From Onthomorpha sp937906975 (GTDB lineage: Bacteria; Bacteroidota; Bacteroidia; Bacteroidales; P3), in NCBI GenBank assembly GCA_045614605.1, contig JAZLDH010000009.1, positions 134,310 through 198,309 of the forward strand: a stretch of 64,000 bases of DNA, in the 5' to 3' direction. This document shows positions 1-7,711 of this stretch, piece by piece. The position numbers and the translations under genes are program-made. The first letter of the stretch is position 1, and each line of letters opens with the position of its first letter. The notes under the pieces were generated by a model. That model ran no database searches. It was not told where the DNA came from and worked only from the letters and a program-made list of their open reading frames with translations.

Positions 1-1474
1 AAGCAACAAAGTCTGGTGTTGTTACTAAGTAAGGTGAACGAATTACATTGTCTCCAAAACGAAGGTGAGAGCAAGTAAATCCTCCTGATTTCTTACTATC
101 GTATGAGAAATATGCTTGACAATATTTGTTTGTATTGTCTCCGATGATTTTGATAGAGTTTTTGTTTGCTCCTACTGTACCATCTGCTCCTAATCCGTAG
201 AATTTAGCTTCAAATGTTCCTTCTGTTGCCATTGAAACTTCTGGTAACATTGGTAAAGAACGATTTGTTACATCATCAACTATACCAACTGTGAATTGGT
301 TCATTGGATTAGCTGATTTAAGGTTTTCTACTACTGAAAGGATTTGTGCTGGTGTTGTATCTTTTGAAGACAATCCATATCTACCTCCAATAACCATTGG
401 TTTTTCTGTGCAAGAGCAAGATGCAAATGCTTCAACAACGTCTAAGTATAATGGATCTCCGTTAGCACCTGCTTCTTTTGTACGGTCTAACACACAAATT
501 CTTTTTGCAGTTTTTGGTAATGCTTCAAAGAAGTATTTTTTAGAGAATGGACGATATAAGTGTACTGTTACCAATCCTAATTTTTCACCTTTCTTAGCAA
601 GGTAATCTATAACTTCTTTTATTGTATCTGAAACGCTACCCATTGCTACTATTACGTTTTCAGCATCTGCTGGTCCATAGTAGTTGAATGGTTTGTAATC
701 TCTTCCTGTTAATTTAGAGATTTTTTCCATATAATCTGCTACTATTTCAGGTAGTGCTTCATAGTATGGATTACATGCTTCTCTTGCTTGGAAGAATACG
801 TCTGGGTTTTGAGCTGTACCTCTTGTAACAGGGTGTTCTGGATTCAAGGCATTTTCTCTGTAATTTCTCAATGCTTCTTGATCAACCAAAGCAGCCATAT
901 CTTCTGTTTCTAAGGCTTCTATTTTTTGAATTTCGTGAGATGTACGGAATCCATCAAAATAGTGCATAAATGGAACTCTACCTTTGATTGCAGAAAGGTG
1001 AGCAACTCCTGCTAAATCCATAGCTTCTTGTACAGAAGCAGAAGAAAGCATTGCAAAGCCTGTTTGACGGCAAGCGTAAACGTCAGAGTGATCTCCGAAA
1101 ATTGAAAGAGCGTGAGCTGCAATTGTTCTTGCTGTTACGTGTAATACGCCAGGAAGTAATTCTCCCGCTATTTTGTACATATTAGGTATCATCAACAACA
1201 ATCCTTGTGATGCAGTGAATGTTGTAGATAAAGCACCTGCTTGTAAAGAACCGTGTAATGCACCAGCAGCTCCTGCTTCTGATTGCATTTCAACTAATTT
1301 TACTGTTTCTCCAAAAATGTTTTTGCGACCATTTGCTGACCATTCATCAACATATTCTGCCATTGGTGATGATGGTGTAATAGGGTAAATTGCTGCTACT
1401 TCGCTGAACATATATGCAACGTGAGCACAAGCTTGATTACCATCGCATGTCAAAAATTTCTTTTCTTTTGCCAT
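1..1474 (-). CDS. nifJ: Pyruvate:ferredoxin oxidoreductase, N-terminal part (runs off left edge)
   Basis: Single-chain PFOR oxidises pyruvate with CoA to acetyl-CoA and CO2 and passes the electrons to ferredoxin; cytoplasmic, thiamine-diphosphate and Fe-S dependent. Only the first 491 codons of a roughly 1,180-residue family protein lie in the window. The translation starts MAKEKKFLTCDGNQ, has the domain I motif YPITPSS at residues 30-36 and the conserved stretch EMQSEAGAAGALHG near residues 62-75, then continues through GDHSDVYACRQTG near 128-139 into domain II. The ATG at 1474 is chosen because it gives the canonical N-terminus and lies about 45 nt downstream of a TATCTTTG promoter box. A 21-bp tandem repeat and a phased-box element lie further upstream. 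Family assignment is secure; the C-terminal ferredoxin-like domains cannot be checked here. Confidence 0.95.
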   Translation of the reverse strand, partial: MAKEKKFLTCDGNQACAHVAYMFSEVAAIYPITPSSPMAEYVDEWSANGRKNIFGETVKLVEMQSEAGAAGALHGSLQAGALSTTFTASQGLLLMIPNMYKIAGELLPGVLHVTARTIAAHALSIFGDHSDVYACRQTGFAMLSSASVQEAMDLAGVAHLSAIKGRVPFMHYFDGFRTSHEIQKIEALETEDMAALVDQEALRNYRENALNPEHPVTRGTAQNPDVFFQAREACNPYYEALPEIVADYMEKISKLTGRDYKPFNYYGPADAENVIVAMGSVSDTIKEVIDYLAKKGEKLGLVTVHLYRPFSKKYFFEALPKTAKRICVLDRTKEAGANGDPLYLDVVEAFASCSCTEKPMVIGGRYGLSSKDTTPAQILSVVENLKSANPMNQFTVGIVDDVTNRSLPMLPEVSMATEGTFEAKFYGLGADGTVGANKNSIKIIGDNTNKYCQAYFSYDSKKSGGFTCSHLRFGDNVIRSPYLVTTPDFVA

Positions 1475-1518
1475 TGCTGTATTATTTAAATTTAAAACAA
1501 TTATTTTTCTACAAACTG

Positions 1519-1526
1519 CAAAGATA
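1519..1526 (-). promoter_or_regulatory. Bacteroidetes -7 box upstream of nifJ
   Basis: On the minus strand this reads TATCTTTG, followed by CA, which is the classic Bacteroidetes TAnnTTTG -7 element, 45 nt before the nifJ ATG. The expected -33 position (about 1546-1549 read on the minus strand) is only TATG, so that half is weak. It coincides with the first box of the phased element at 1546-1613. Confidence 0.7.
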
Positions 1527-1545
1527 CAGTAAAATTTTGAAAAGT

Positions 1546-1613
1546 CATAAAAACATTATATTTTTTCTTTGAGTCAGTAAATTATTTCTTTGCTTTATTA
1601 AATTTTTCCTTTG
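1546..1613. repeat. Phased four-box element, copy 1 (upstream of nifJ)
   Basis: Four 5-bp boxes begin exactly 21 bp apart: CATAA at 1546, CTTTG at 1567, CTTTG at 1588 and CTTTG at 1609. The 16-bp spacers are nearly all A/T. The first box is preceded by AAAGT, as in copies at 20545 and 48735. The box class (CTTTG, CAAAG, CTTAG, CTAAG, sometimes CTTTA) and the 21-bp step recur in seven other places in the window. This copy forms no convincing hairpin, so a terminator does not explain it. Its first box is the least typical of the whole set. Confidence 0.7.
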
Positions 1614-1632
1614 AAAAAATTCTGCATCTCAT

Positions 1633-1722
1633 GAACACAAGTGTCCACCATACGGACACGAATGTTCACCACACGGACACAAGTGTTCTCCACACGGACA
1701 CGAATGTTCGCCACACGGACAC
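1633..1722. repeat. Tandem repeat, four 21-bp units plus a partial fifth
   Basis: Units start at 1633, 1654, 1675 and 1696, with GGACAC beginning a fifth at 1717. The consensus is GRACACRARTGTYCNCCAYAC. Units 1 and 3 share ACAAGTGT while 2 and 4 share ACGAATGTTC, giving a 42-bp higher order. Each unit contains an imperfect dyad, GRACAC-2 bp-RTGTYC. The array is much richer in G/C than the surrounding spacer. It lies between the 3' end of sod and the nifJ promoter. It can be read through as a short peptide with repeating threonine/arginine residues, but no homology or start signal supports a gene there. Confidence 0.9.
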
Positions 1723-1769
1723 ATATAATAAAATATAATAAAAAATTAAAAATAAAAAAGAAATGTTTT

Positions 1770-2348
1770 TTAAAATCTTTCTGTTATTTTTTTCCAATCA
1801 ATGAGCGGCCAAAAATCTTTTAAATAATCGGCTCTGCGGTTTTGTTTATCTAAATAGTAAGCATGCTCCCATACATCGCAAACTAAAAGAGGTGTTTTGT
1901 TTTGACAAATTGGATTTTCTGCATTTGGCAAGGCTAAGATTTCCAATTCGTTTTTCTCATTTTTAACAAGCCATACCCAACCGCTACCAAAGAGATTGAG
2001 AGCCTGAGTGGTAAATTCTTGTTGTAGATTTTCCAAACTGCCGTATTGTTGAATGATACGTTTTTCTAATTCTCCACTTGGACAAGAAGCTGGTTTATCG
2101 GAGAATGATTGCCAATAAAAGGTATGATTCCACACTTGTGCTGCATTATTGAAAATAGAGCCTTTTGAATGTTTAATTATATATTCTAAACATTTGTCTT
2201 CAAACTCTGTATTTTCGATAAGTGCATTCAATTTATCAACGTATGTTTGATGATGTTTTAGGTAGTGAAACTCCATTGTTTGTTTGCTGATAAAGGGTTG
2301 CAAAGCATCTAAACAATAGTCCAATTTTGGTAATTCAATCTTTTTCAT
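1770..2348 (-). CDS. sodB: Superoxide dismutase, Fe type
   Basis: Dismutates superoxide to oxygen and peroxide. The 192-residue protein aligns by eye along the whole iron-SOD family. Metal ligands are visible as H28 (in FHYLKHHQTYVD), H75 (WNHTFYW), D158 and H162 (DVWEHAYY). Gln71 in NAAQVW is the residue typical of the iron enzyme. I start at the ATG at 2346-2348 (MKKIELPKL), which matches the family N-terminus; an in-frame upstream ATG would add 12 residues without homology. It sits between PFOR and a 2-oxoacid:ferredoxin oxidoreductase, both oxygen-sensitive, which suits a protective role. Metal preference (Fe, or cambialistic Fe/Mn) is inferred. Confidence 0.95.
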   Translation of the reverse strand: MKKIELPKLDYCLDALQPFISKQTMEFHYLKHHQTYVDKLNALIENTEFEDKCLEYIIKHSKGSIFNNAAQVWNHTFYWQSFSDKPASCPSGELEKRIIQQYGSLENLQQEFTTQALNLFGSGWVWLVKNEKNELEILALPNAENPICQNKTPLLVCDVWEHAYYLDKQNRRADYLKDFWPLIDWKKITERF

Positions 2349-2440
2349 ATCTGTTATTTTTGTAAGGTTTTGTAGATTAAACAAATCAAGTTGAAAAATG
2401 TTTAAAATCTAAGTTTATAAGAAATTAAATTAGAAATCGT

Positions 2441-2471
2441 TTTGTCAATTGGAAATAAAGTTATAATTTTG
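2441..2471 (+). promoter_or_regulatory. Promoter of the 2-oxoacid:ferredoxin oxidoreductase operon
   Basis: TTTG at 2441-2444 and TAATTTTG at 2464-2471 are separated by 19 bp, matching both halves of the Bacteroidetes promoter. The next gene starts at 2517, giving a leader of about 40 nt. This is one of the cleanest promoters in the window. Confidence 0.75.
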
Positions 2472-2516
2472 GAGACTGAAATAATAATTATTTTAATCAT
2501 TAAAAAACATAAAGCA

Positions 2517-2735
2517 ATGGCAATAAAAGGAGCAATTGTAATTGATGTTGAGCGTTGCAAAGGTTGCGGAGTATGCGTTTCTGTATGTCCAAAACAAGTT
2601 ATCGCTCTATCAAAGAATGTAAATGTAAAGGGTTATAATTATGCCGAAATGGTAAACGGAGATTGCATCGGTTGTGCATCTTGTGGCATGGTATGTCCTG
2701 ATGGTGTTATAACAGTTTACAAAGCAAAGTTATAA
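2517..2735 (+). CDS. korD: 2-oxoacid:ferredoxin oxidoreductase, delta (2x[4Fe-4S] ferredoxin) subunit
   Basis: Small electron-transfer subunit that carries electrons from the catalytic subunits to free ferredoxin. The 72-residue protein holds two CX2CX2CX3C clusters: C14, C17, C20, C24 and C50, C53, C56, C60. The ATG at 2517 gives the family-like start MAIKGAIVIDVERCKGCG; the upstream in-frame extension is low-complexity Ile/Lys and overlaps the promoter, so I reject it. It is first in a four-gene operon (delta, alpha, beta, gamma), with 20 nt to the next gene. Substrate, whether 2-oxoglutarate or branched-chain oxoacids, is not decided by this subunit. Confidence 0.93.
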   Translation: MAIKGAIVIDVERCKGCGVCVSVCPKQVIALSKNVNVKGYNYAEMVNGDCIGCASCGMVCPDGVITVYKAKL

Positions 2736-2755
2736 ATAAAAAAACTTTATAAGAA

Positions 2756-3841
2756 ATGGCAAAAGAGTTAAAATTAATGAAAGGTAACGAAGCAATTGCG
2801 GAAGCCGCAATTCGCTCCGGTTGTGACGGCTATTTCGGATATCCTATCACTCCACAATCTGAGGTTATGGAACACCTTATGGCTGAAATGCCATGGGAAA
2901 AGACAGGAATGGTCGTTTTACAAGCAGAAAGTGAAGTTGCCTCAATCAATATGGTATATGGTGGTGCTGCAACAGGTAAAAAAGTTATGACATCATCTTC
3001 TTCTCCAGGAATGTCTTTAATGCAAGAAGGTGTTACTTACCTTGCAGGAGCAGAACTTCCTTGTTTACTTGTTAACGTAATGAGAGGTGGTCCTGGATTG
3101 GGAACTATTCAACCTTCACAAGCAGATTATTTCCAAACTGTAAAAGGTGGTGGTCATGGCGACTATCAATTATATACTCTTGCACCTGCAAGCGTTCAAG
3201 AAATGTATGATTTTGTTTTCAAAGCTTGGGAAATAGCATTCAAATACAGAAACCCTGTTATGATTCTTTCTGATGGTGCTATCGGACAAGTAATGGAAAA
3301 AGTTTATGTTGGAGATTATGTTCCTCGTTGGACTGATGAAGAAATAGCAAAGAACGCTCCATGGGCTGCTTTCGGAAAACCAGCTTCAAGAGATCACAAT
3401 ATAGTTACTTCTTTGGAACTTGATTCTGCTAAACAAGAAAAACACAATCACCGTTTCCAAGCAAAATATCGTGAAATGGAAAAGAACGATACTTTGTATG
3501 AAGAAATAATGTGTGAAGATGCTGACTATGTATTTGTAGCTTACGGTTCATGTGCTCGTATCGCTCACAAAGCAGTTCAAATAGCAAGAGATAAAGGTAT
3601 AAAAGTTGGTTTATTAAGACCTATCACTTTATTCCCATTCCCAACTCAACCAATCAAAGCATTGGCTCAAAGAGTTAAAGGTATCCTTACTGTTGAAATG
3701 TCAGCAGGTCAAATGGTATATGACGTAAAACTTGCTTCTGAATTTAAATGTCCTGTTGAATACTTTGGACGTTATGGTGGTATAATACCTACACCACAAG
3801 AAGTAGTAGAAGCATTGGAAAACAAATTAATTAAGGGCTAA
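2756..3841 (+). CDS. vorB: 2-oxoacid:ferredoxin oxidoreductase, alpha subunit (VorB type)
   Basis: Alpha subunit of a heterotetrameric enzyme that oxidatively decarboxylates a 2-oxoacid with CoA to an acyl-CoA, reducing ferredoxin. The 361 residues include the N-terminal pyrimidine-binding motif GYFGYPITPQSE near residues 26-37, the EVASINMVYGGAATG stretch near 61-75 and a C-terminal domain II with FGRYGGIIPTPQEV. Its sequence looks like proteins usually named VorB (2-oxoisovalerate) in Bacteroidales, but relatives annotated as 2-oxoglutarate enzymes are very close, so the substrate is an inference. It is second in the operon, with the beta subunit starting 4 nt after its stop. Confidence 0.93.
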   Translation: MAKELKLMKGNEAIAEAAIRSGCDGYFGYPITPQSEVMEHLMAEMPWEKTGMVVLQAESEVASINMVYGGAATGKKVMTSSSSPGMSLMQEGVTYLAGAELPCLLVNVMRGGPGLGTIQPSQADYFQTVKGGGHGDYQLYTLAPASVQEMYDFVFKAWEIAFKYRNPVMILSDGAIGQVMEKVYVGDYVPRWTDEEIAKNAPWAAFGKPASRDHNIVTSLELDSAKQEKHNHRFQAKYREMEKNDTLYEEIMCEDADYVFVAYGSCARIAHKAVQIARDKGIKVGLLRPITLFPFPTQPIKALAQRVKGILTVEMSAGQMVYDVKLASEFKCPVEYFGRYGGIIPTPQEVVEALENKLIKG

Positions 3842-3845
3842 GATT

Positions 3846-4673
3846 ATGTTTAACGAAGAAATAGTAAAACCAGAAAATCTTGTTTACAAAAAAACAGACG
3901 TTCTTACCGATGCAATTATGCACTATTGTCCAGGTTGTCCTCACGGAACAATCCACAGAATAATTGCAGAAGTAATTGAAGAAATGGGTATCCAAGATAA
4001 AGCAATAGGTATAGCACCTGTTGGTTGTTCAGTATTAGCATATAATTACTTTAATGTGGACTTTGTTGAAGCTGCACACGGTAGAGCTCCTGCTCTTGCA
4101 TCTGCAATCCAAAGATTACACCCAGAACACCACACTTTCACTTATCAAGGTGATGGAGACTTGGCTGCAATCGGTACAGCAGAAACAATTCACGCTTGTA
4201 ACCGCGGAGAAAACATTATAATCTTCTTCGTAAACAATGCAATATATGGTATGACAGGAGGTCAAATGGCTCCAACTACATTGGTAGGTATGCCTTCTGC
4301 AACTACTCCTTATGGACGTAGAGTTGATTTGAATGGTTGGCCATTACAAATTACAGAATTAGTAGCTCAACTTCCTGGCACATATTATGTAACTCGTCAA
4401 AGTGCTTCTACTGCCGCTGATGTAAGAAAAGCAAAAGCTGCTGTAAGAAAAGCTTTCGAAAACCAAGCAGCTAAGAAGGGTACTCAATTCATAGAATTTG
4501 TTTCTACTTGTAATTCTGGTTGGAAAATGACACCTGTTCAAGCTAATGAATGGATGCGTCAAAATATGTTCCCTAAATATGTTTTAGGAGACATAAAATT
4601 AGAAGGACAAATAGTAAGAGAATACAACCCAGAAGATAGCAAAATTATCAGAGAGTTGAAGTCTGTAAAATAA
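3846..4673 (+). CDS. korB: 2-oxoacid:ferredoxin oxidoreductase, beta (TPP-binding) subunit
   Basis: Beta subunit that binds thiamine diphosphate and the proximal Fe-S cluster. Visible features in the 275 residues are the N-terminal CPGCPHG motif (about 28-34), VGCSVLAYNYF near 60, and the TPP/Mg motif GDGDLAAIGT followed by the conserved Asn pair region FVNNAIYGMTGGQMAPTT. It lies 4 nt after the alpha gene and 22 nt before the gamma gene, so the subunits are almost certainly cotranscribed. Length is normal for the family. Symbol follows the 2-oxoglutarate enzyme; a branched-chain substrate is equally possible. Confidence 0.93.
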   Translation: MFNEEIVKPENLVYKKTDVLTDAIMHYCPGCPHGTIHRIIAEVIEEMGIQDKAIGIAPVGCSVLAYNYFNVDFVEAAHGRAPALASAIQRLHPEHHTFTYQGDGDLAAIGTAETIHACNRGENIIIFFVNNAIYGMTGGQMAPTTLVGMPSATTPYGRRVDLNGWPLQITELVAQLPGTYYVTRQSASTAADVRKAKAAVRKAFENQAAKKGTQFIEFVSTCNSGWKMTPVQANEWMRQNMFPKYVLGDIKLEGQIVREYNPEDSKIIRELKSVK

Positions 4674-4695
4674 ACCCATAAAAAAACGTATAAAA

Positions 4696-5247
4696 ATGAC
4701 AGAAGAAATAATTATAGCAGGTTTCGGAGGACAAGGAGTTTTATCTATGGGTAAAATACTTGCTTACTCAGGAGCAATGCAAGGAAAAGAAGTAAGTTGG
4801 ATGCCATCATACGGTCCTGAAATGCGTGGAGGTACAGCAAACGTATCAGTTATCATTTCTGATGAAAGAATATCTTCACCTATTATCAGCCAATTTGATA
4901 CAGCAATCATACTTAACCAACAATCATTGGATAAATTTGAAAATTCAGTTAAGCCAGGTGGATTGTTAATCTACGATCCAAACGGAATTATCAACCCTCC
5001 AACAAGAAAAGACATCAATGTTTACAAAATTCCTGCAACAGAAAAAAGTGTTGAAATGGGAATGGCAAAAGTATTCAATATGATGGTTCTTGGAGGTTTC
5101 TTAAAAGTAAAACCTGTGGTTACAGAACAATACATAGAAGAAGGATTGAAACATTCTCTTCCTGAAAGACACCACAAGTTAATACCAACAAACCTTGATG
5201 CTGTAGCAAAAGGAAAAGATTTACTTGAAGCAGTAAACGTTCTTTAA
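4696..5247 (+). CDS. korC: 2-oxoacid:ferredoxin oxidoreductase, gamma subunit
   Basis: Gamma subunit of the same enzyme, the CoA-proximal domain. The 183 residues begin with the diagnostic GFGGQGVLSMGKILAYSG near 9-26, then SYGPEMRGGTANVSVIIS near 38-55, both hallmarks of this family. It closes the operon and is followed by a clear hairpin terminator at 5269-5303. Nothing is missing, so the window encodes a complete four-subunit complex. Confidence 0.93.
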   Translation: MTEEIIIAGFGGQGVLSMGKILAYSGAMQGKEVSWMPSYGPEMRGGTANVSVIISDERISSPIISQFDTAIILNQQSLDKFENSVKPGGLLIYDPNGIINPPTRKDINVYKIPATEKSVEMGMAKVFNMMVLGGFLKVKPVVTEQYIEEGLKHSLPERHHKLIPTNLDAVAKGKDLLEAVNVL

Positions 5248-5268
5248 TCTATAAAGAATAAAATAAGG

Positions 5269-5303
5269 AAAGTGAGATCAAGAAATTGGTCTCACTTTTT
5301 TTT
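5269..5303 (+). terminator. Intrinsic terminator after the 2-oxoacid oxidoreductase operon
   Basis: Inverted repeat AAAGTGAGA (5269-5277) and TCTCACTTT (5290-5298) with a 12-nt loop, followed by an uninterrupted T run. It lies 22 nt after the korC stop, and the phased-box element begins directly after it. Confidence 0.85.
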
Positions 5304-5307
5304 ATTT

Positions 5308-5375
5308 CTTAGCATTAAAACATCTATTCTTTGCTTTATTTCGATTTTTCTTTACTTTATTTTATTTTTTCTTTG
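5308..5375. repeat. Phased four-box element, copy 2 (upstream of rnfB)
   Basis: Boxes CTTAG at 5308, CTTTG at 5329, CTTTA at 5350 and CTTTG at 5371 step by exactly 21 bp. The last two spacers, and the bases just after the last box, recall each other (ctttatt after the box). The last box and its upstream T-rich spacer pair imperfectly with AAAGGCAAAAAATAAG and following sequence at 5397-5430, so part of it could fold into a long weak hairpin. The copy lies between a strong terminator and the rnf promoter. The rest of this 269-bp gap contains only that promoter. Confidence 0.8.
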
Positions 5376-5447
5376 CCTTACAATTATCTAATAATCAAAG
5401 GCAAAAAATAAGAAAAGAATAAAATAAAAGCATTTTGCTATAAAAGA

Positions 5448-5478
5448 GTTGTAGATTAAATAAAAAAATGTAACTTTG
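5448..5478 (+). promoter_or_regulatory. Promoter of the rnf operon
   Basis: GTTG at 5448-5451, 19 bp, then TAACTTTG at 5471-5478, the Bacteroidetes arrangement with one mismatch in the -33 box; rnfB starts at 5517. Each box is followed by TAGATT, giving a direct repeat TTGTAGATT[A/G]AA across the promoter. The same GTTG-N19-TAACTTTG combination occurs before the Sel1 genes (52236-52266, minus). Confidence 0.7.
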
Positions 5479-5516
5479 TAGATTGAAAAATTATTATTTA
5501 CTAACAAAAAGATATT

Positions 5517-6353
5517 ATGAGTTCAATTATTTATGCGATTTTAGCTTTGAGCATCATAGGGGCGGTTGCTGCTATAATACTATACTTTGTTGCCCAAAAA
5601 TTCAAAGTTTACGAAGACCCTCGTATAGATACGGTTTGTGAAAAATTGCCTGGTGCTAACTGTGGTGGATGTGGATATGCTGGTTGTAGAGCATTGGCAG
5701 AAGCAATAGTAAAAGCCGAAAGTTTAGAAAATAAATTTTGTCCTGTTGGTGGAGCAAACACCATGAACGAAATAGCAGAAGTTATGAATCTCTCAGTAGA
5801 GGCTTCTGAACCTAAAATTGCGGTTGTAAGGTGTAATGGTGGAAAATGCAACACTCAAGCAAAGGCAAATTTTGAAGGTTTTGACAATTGTCTTTTCGCT
5901 CACATGACTTTTTCAAGCGAAGGAGGTTGTTCTAATGGTTGTTTAGGACTTGGAAATTGTGTTAAGGCATGTAGTTTTGACGCAATTCATATCAATCCAG
6001 AAACTAAATTACCTGAGGTAGATGAAGAAAAATGTGTAGCTTGTGGAGCTTGTGTGAAGACTTGTCCACGTTCTGTGATTGAATTAAGAAACAAAGGTAA
6101 AAATTCTCGTAGAGTTTTTGTTAGTTGCATAAATCAAGAAAAAGGAGCTGCTGCAAAGAAGAATTGTGAAGCAGCATGTATTGGTTGTGGTAAATGTGCA
6201 AAGGCTTGTCCTTTTGAAGCAATTAGCATAAACAATAATGTAGCATACATAGATTTTAACAAGTGTAAACTATGTAGGAAATGTGTTGCAGAATGTCCAA
6301 CAGGTGCAATTCATGCAGTTAATTTCCCTATTAAGAAAGAAGAAAACCTCTAA
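5517..6353 (+). CDS. rnfB: Rnf complex subunit B (ferredoxin-binding, Fe-S)
   Basis: Peripheral subunit of the ion-translocating ferredoxin:NAD+ oxidoreductase that accepts electrons from ferredoxin. The 278 residues show one N-terminal membrane helix (about 4-26), the RnfB-specific cluster C49, C52, C57, C75, then several 4Fe-4S ferredoxin motifs such as CVACGACVKTCP, CIGCGKCAKACP and CKLCRKCVAECP. This is a fairly long, cluster-rich RnfB, as is common in anaerobes. It opens the rnf operon, with rnfC 18 nt downstream. Confidence 0.95.
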   Translation: MSSIIYAILALSIIGAVAAIILYFVAQKFKVYEDPRIDTVCEKLPGANCGGCGYAGCRALAEAIVKAESLENKFCPVGGANTMNEIAEVMNLSVEASEPKIAVVRCNGGKCNTQAKANFEGFDNCLFAHMTFSSEGGCSNGCLGLGNCVKACSFDAIHINPETKLPEVDEEKCVACGACVKTCPRSVIELRNKGKNSRRVFVSCINQEKGAAAKKNCEAACIGCGKCAKACPFEAISINNNVAYIDFNKCKLCRKCVAECPTGAIHAVNFPIKKEENL

Positions 6354-6371
6354 TTAGCCAGTAGAAAGATT

Positions 6372-7703
6372 ATGAATACATTTCGATTAGGTGGAGTTCA
6401 CCCACAAGAAAATAAATTAGCATCAGAAAACGCTATTGAATTATTTCCATTACAACAAAAGGCTGTTGTTTTTGTTAGTCAGCATTTAGGGGCGCCTTCT
6501 ACTCCTGTTGTACAAAAAGGAGATAGAGTAAAAACAGGTCAATTATTAGCCAAAGCAGAAGCTTTTATCTGTGCTAACACTCACTCGCCTTATACAGGTG
6601 TGATTACAAAGATAGATGTAGCAACAGATTTTAACGGATATAAAAAACCTGCTTTCTATATAGATGTAGAAGAAGACGAATGGTGTGAAGATATTGACAC
6701 CTCAGAAGATATAGTTCAAGATATTAAACTTTCTTCTCAAAAAATAATAGAAAGAATTAAAGATAGAGGAATAGTAGGTTTAGGAGGAGCTGCCTTCCCT
6801 ACTCATGTTAAATATATGGTTCCAGAGGATAAGCATGTAGATTATGTAATTATAAATGCAGCTGAATGTGAACCTTATTTGACTTCTGATAATAGATTGT
6901 TATTAGAACACACTGAGGAAGTTCTGATAGGAATTGAAATCATGAAAAAGGCGTTGAATATAAACAAAGCAAAGATAGGAATTGAGGCAAACAAGCCAAA
7001 GGCTATCAATGCTTTGAAAGCGATTATAAATAAGTACCCAGGAACAGAGGTTGTTGCTTTAAAGACTAAATATCCACAAGGTGCTGAAAAGCAACTTATA
7101 TATGCTTTAACTAAAAGAGAGGTTCCAAGTGGTAAACTTCCAATAGAGGTTGGTTGTGTTGTAAATAATGTTGGTACTGCTTTTGCTATTTATCAAGCGG
7201 TTCAAAAAAATCGTCCTTTGATAGACAATATTTTGACCTTTACAGGCAAAGCTGTTGAAAACAATCGCAACCTTTTAGTTAGAGTTGGTACTTCTATCCA
7301 ATCCATAATAGATTATTGTGGAGGATTGCCAGAAAATACAGGTAAGGTAATAAATGGTGGTCCTATGATGGGAAAAGCTATGATGGATTTATCTGCTCCT
7401 ACAACAAAGACTACTTCAAGTATTCTTGTTATGACAGAGGCAGAAGCAAGCAGAAAGAAAACAACAAATTGTTTGCGTTGTGGAAAGTGTGTTTCTGCTT
7501 GTCCGATGGGATTGGAGCCTATTCAAATTTCATTGCTTGCAAAACAAGAAAGATGGGAAGAGGCAGAAAAGGAATGTGCTATGGACTGCATAGAATGTGG
7601 TAGTTGTTTATTCACTTGCCCTGCTGGACAACCATTGCTTGATATTATAAGAGTTGCTAAGAGTAAGATAGGAGCACTTCGTAGAGCAAGAAGCAAAAAA
7701 TAA
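6372..7703 (+). CDS. rnfC: Rnf complex subunit C (NADH-binding)
   Basis: Peripheral subunit with the FMN/NAD(H) site and two 4Fe-4S clusters; hands electrons to NAD+. The 443 residues contain GLGGAAFPTHVK near 139, the NAAECEPYLTSDNRLL stretch near 165, and the C-terminal clusters C367, C370, C373, C377 and C406, C409, C412, C416. The N-terminus has HPQENK, as in other RnfC proteins. It sits between rnfB and a small secreted-protein gene that starts only 8 nt after its stop. Confidence 0.95.
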   Translation: MNTFRLGGVHPQENKLASENAIELFPLQQKAVVFVSQHLGAPSTPVVQKGDRVKTGQLLAKAEAFICANTHSPYTGVITKIDVATDFNGYKKPAFYIDVEEDEWCEDIDTSEDIVQDIKLSSQKIIERIKDRGIVGLGGAAFPTHVKYMVPEDKHVDYVIINAAECEPYLTSDNRLLLEHTEEVLIGIEIMKKALNINKAKIGIEANKPKAINALKAIINKYPGTEVVALKTKYPQGAEKQLIYALTKREVPSGKLPIEVGCVVNNVGTAFAIYQAVQKNRPLIDNILTFTGKAVENNRNLLVRVGTSIQSIIDYCGGLPENTGKVINGGPMMGKAMMDLSAPTTKTTSSILVMTEAEASRKKTTNCLRCGKCVSACPMGLEPIQISLLAKQERWEEAEKECAMDCIECGSCLFTCPAGQPLLDIIRVAKSKIGALRRARSKK

Positions 7704-7711
7704 ATCAGAAT

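Noticed and set aside
1546..1722. CRISPR array
   Set aside because: Units are contiguous tandem repeats (1633-1722) or 5-bp boxes with A/T spacers (1546-1613); there are no 25-40 bp repeats with unique spacers and no cas genes.
1641..1823. Open frame across the 21-bp tandem repeat giving a Thr/Arg-rich repetitive peptide
   Set aside because: Because 21 is a multiple of three the repeat stays open in frame by itself. There is no ATG with a leader signal, no homology, and it runs into the 3' end of sod.
2442..2516. Longer N-terminus for the ferredoxin subunit
   Set aside because: The extension is Ile/Lys low complexity, overlaps the promoter, and the family start matches the ATG at 2517.
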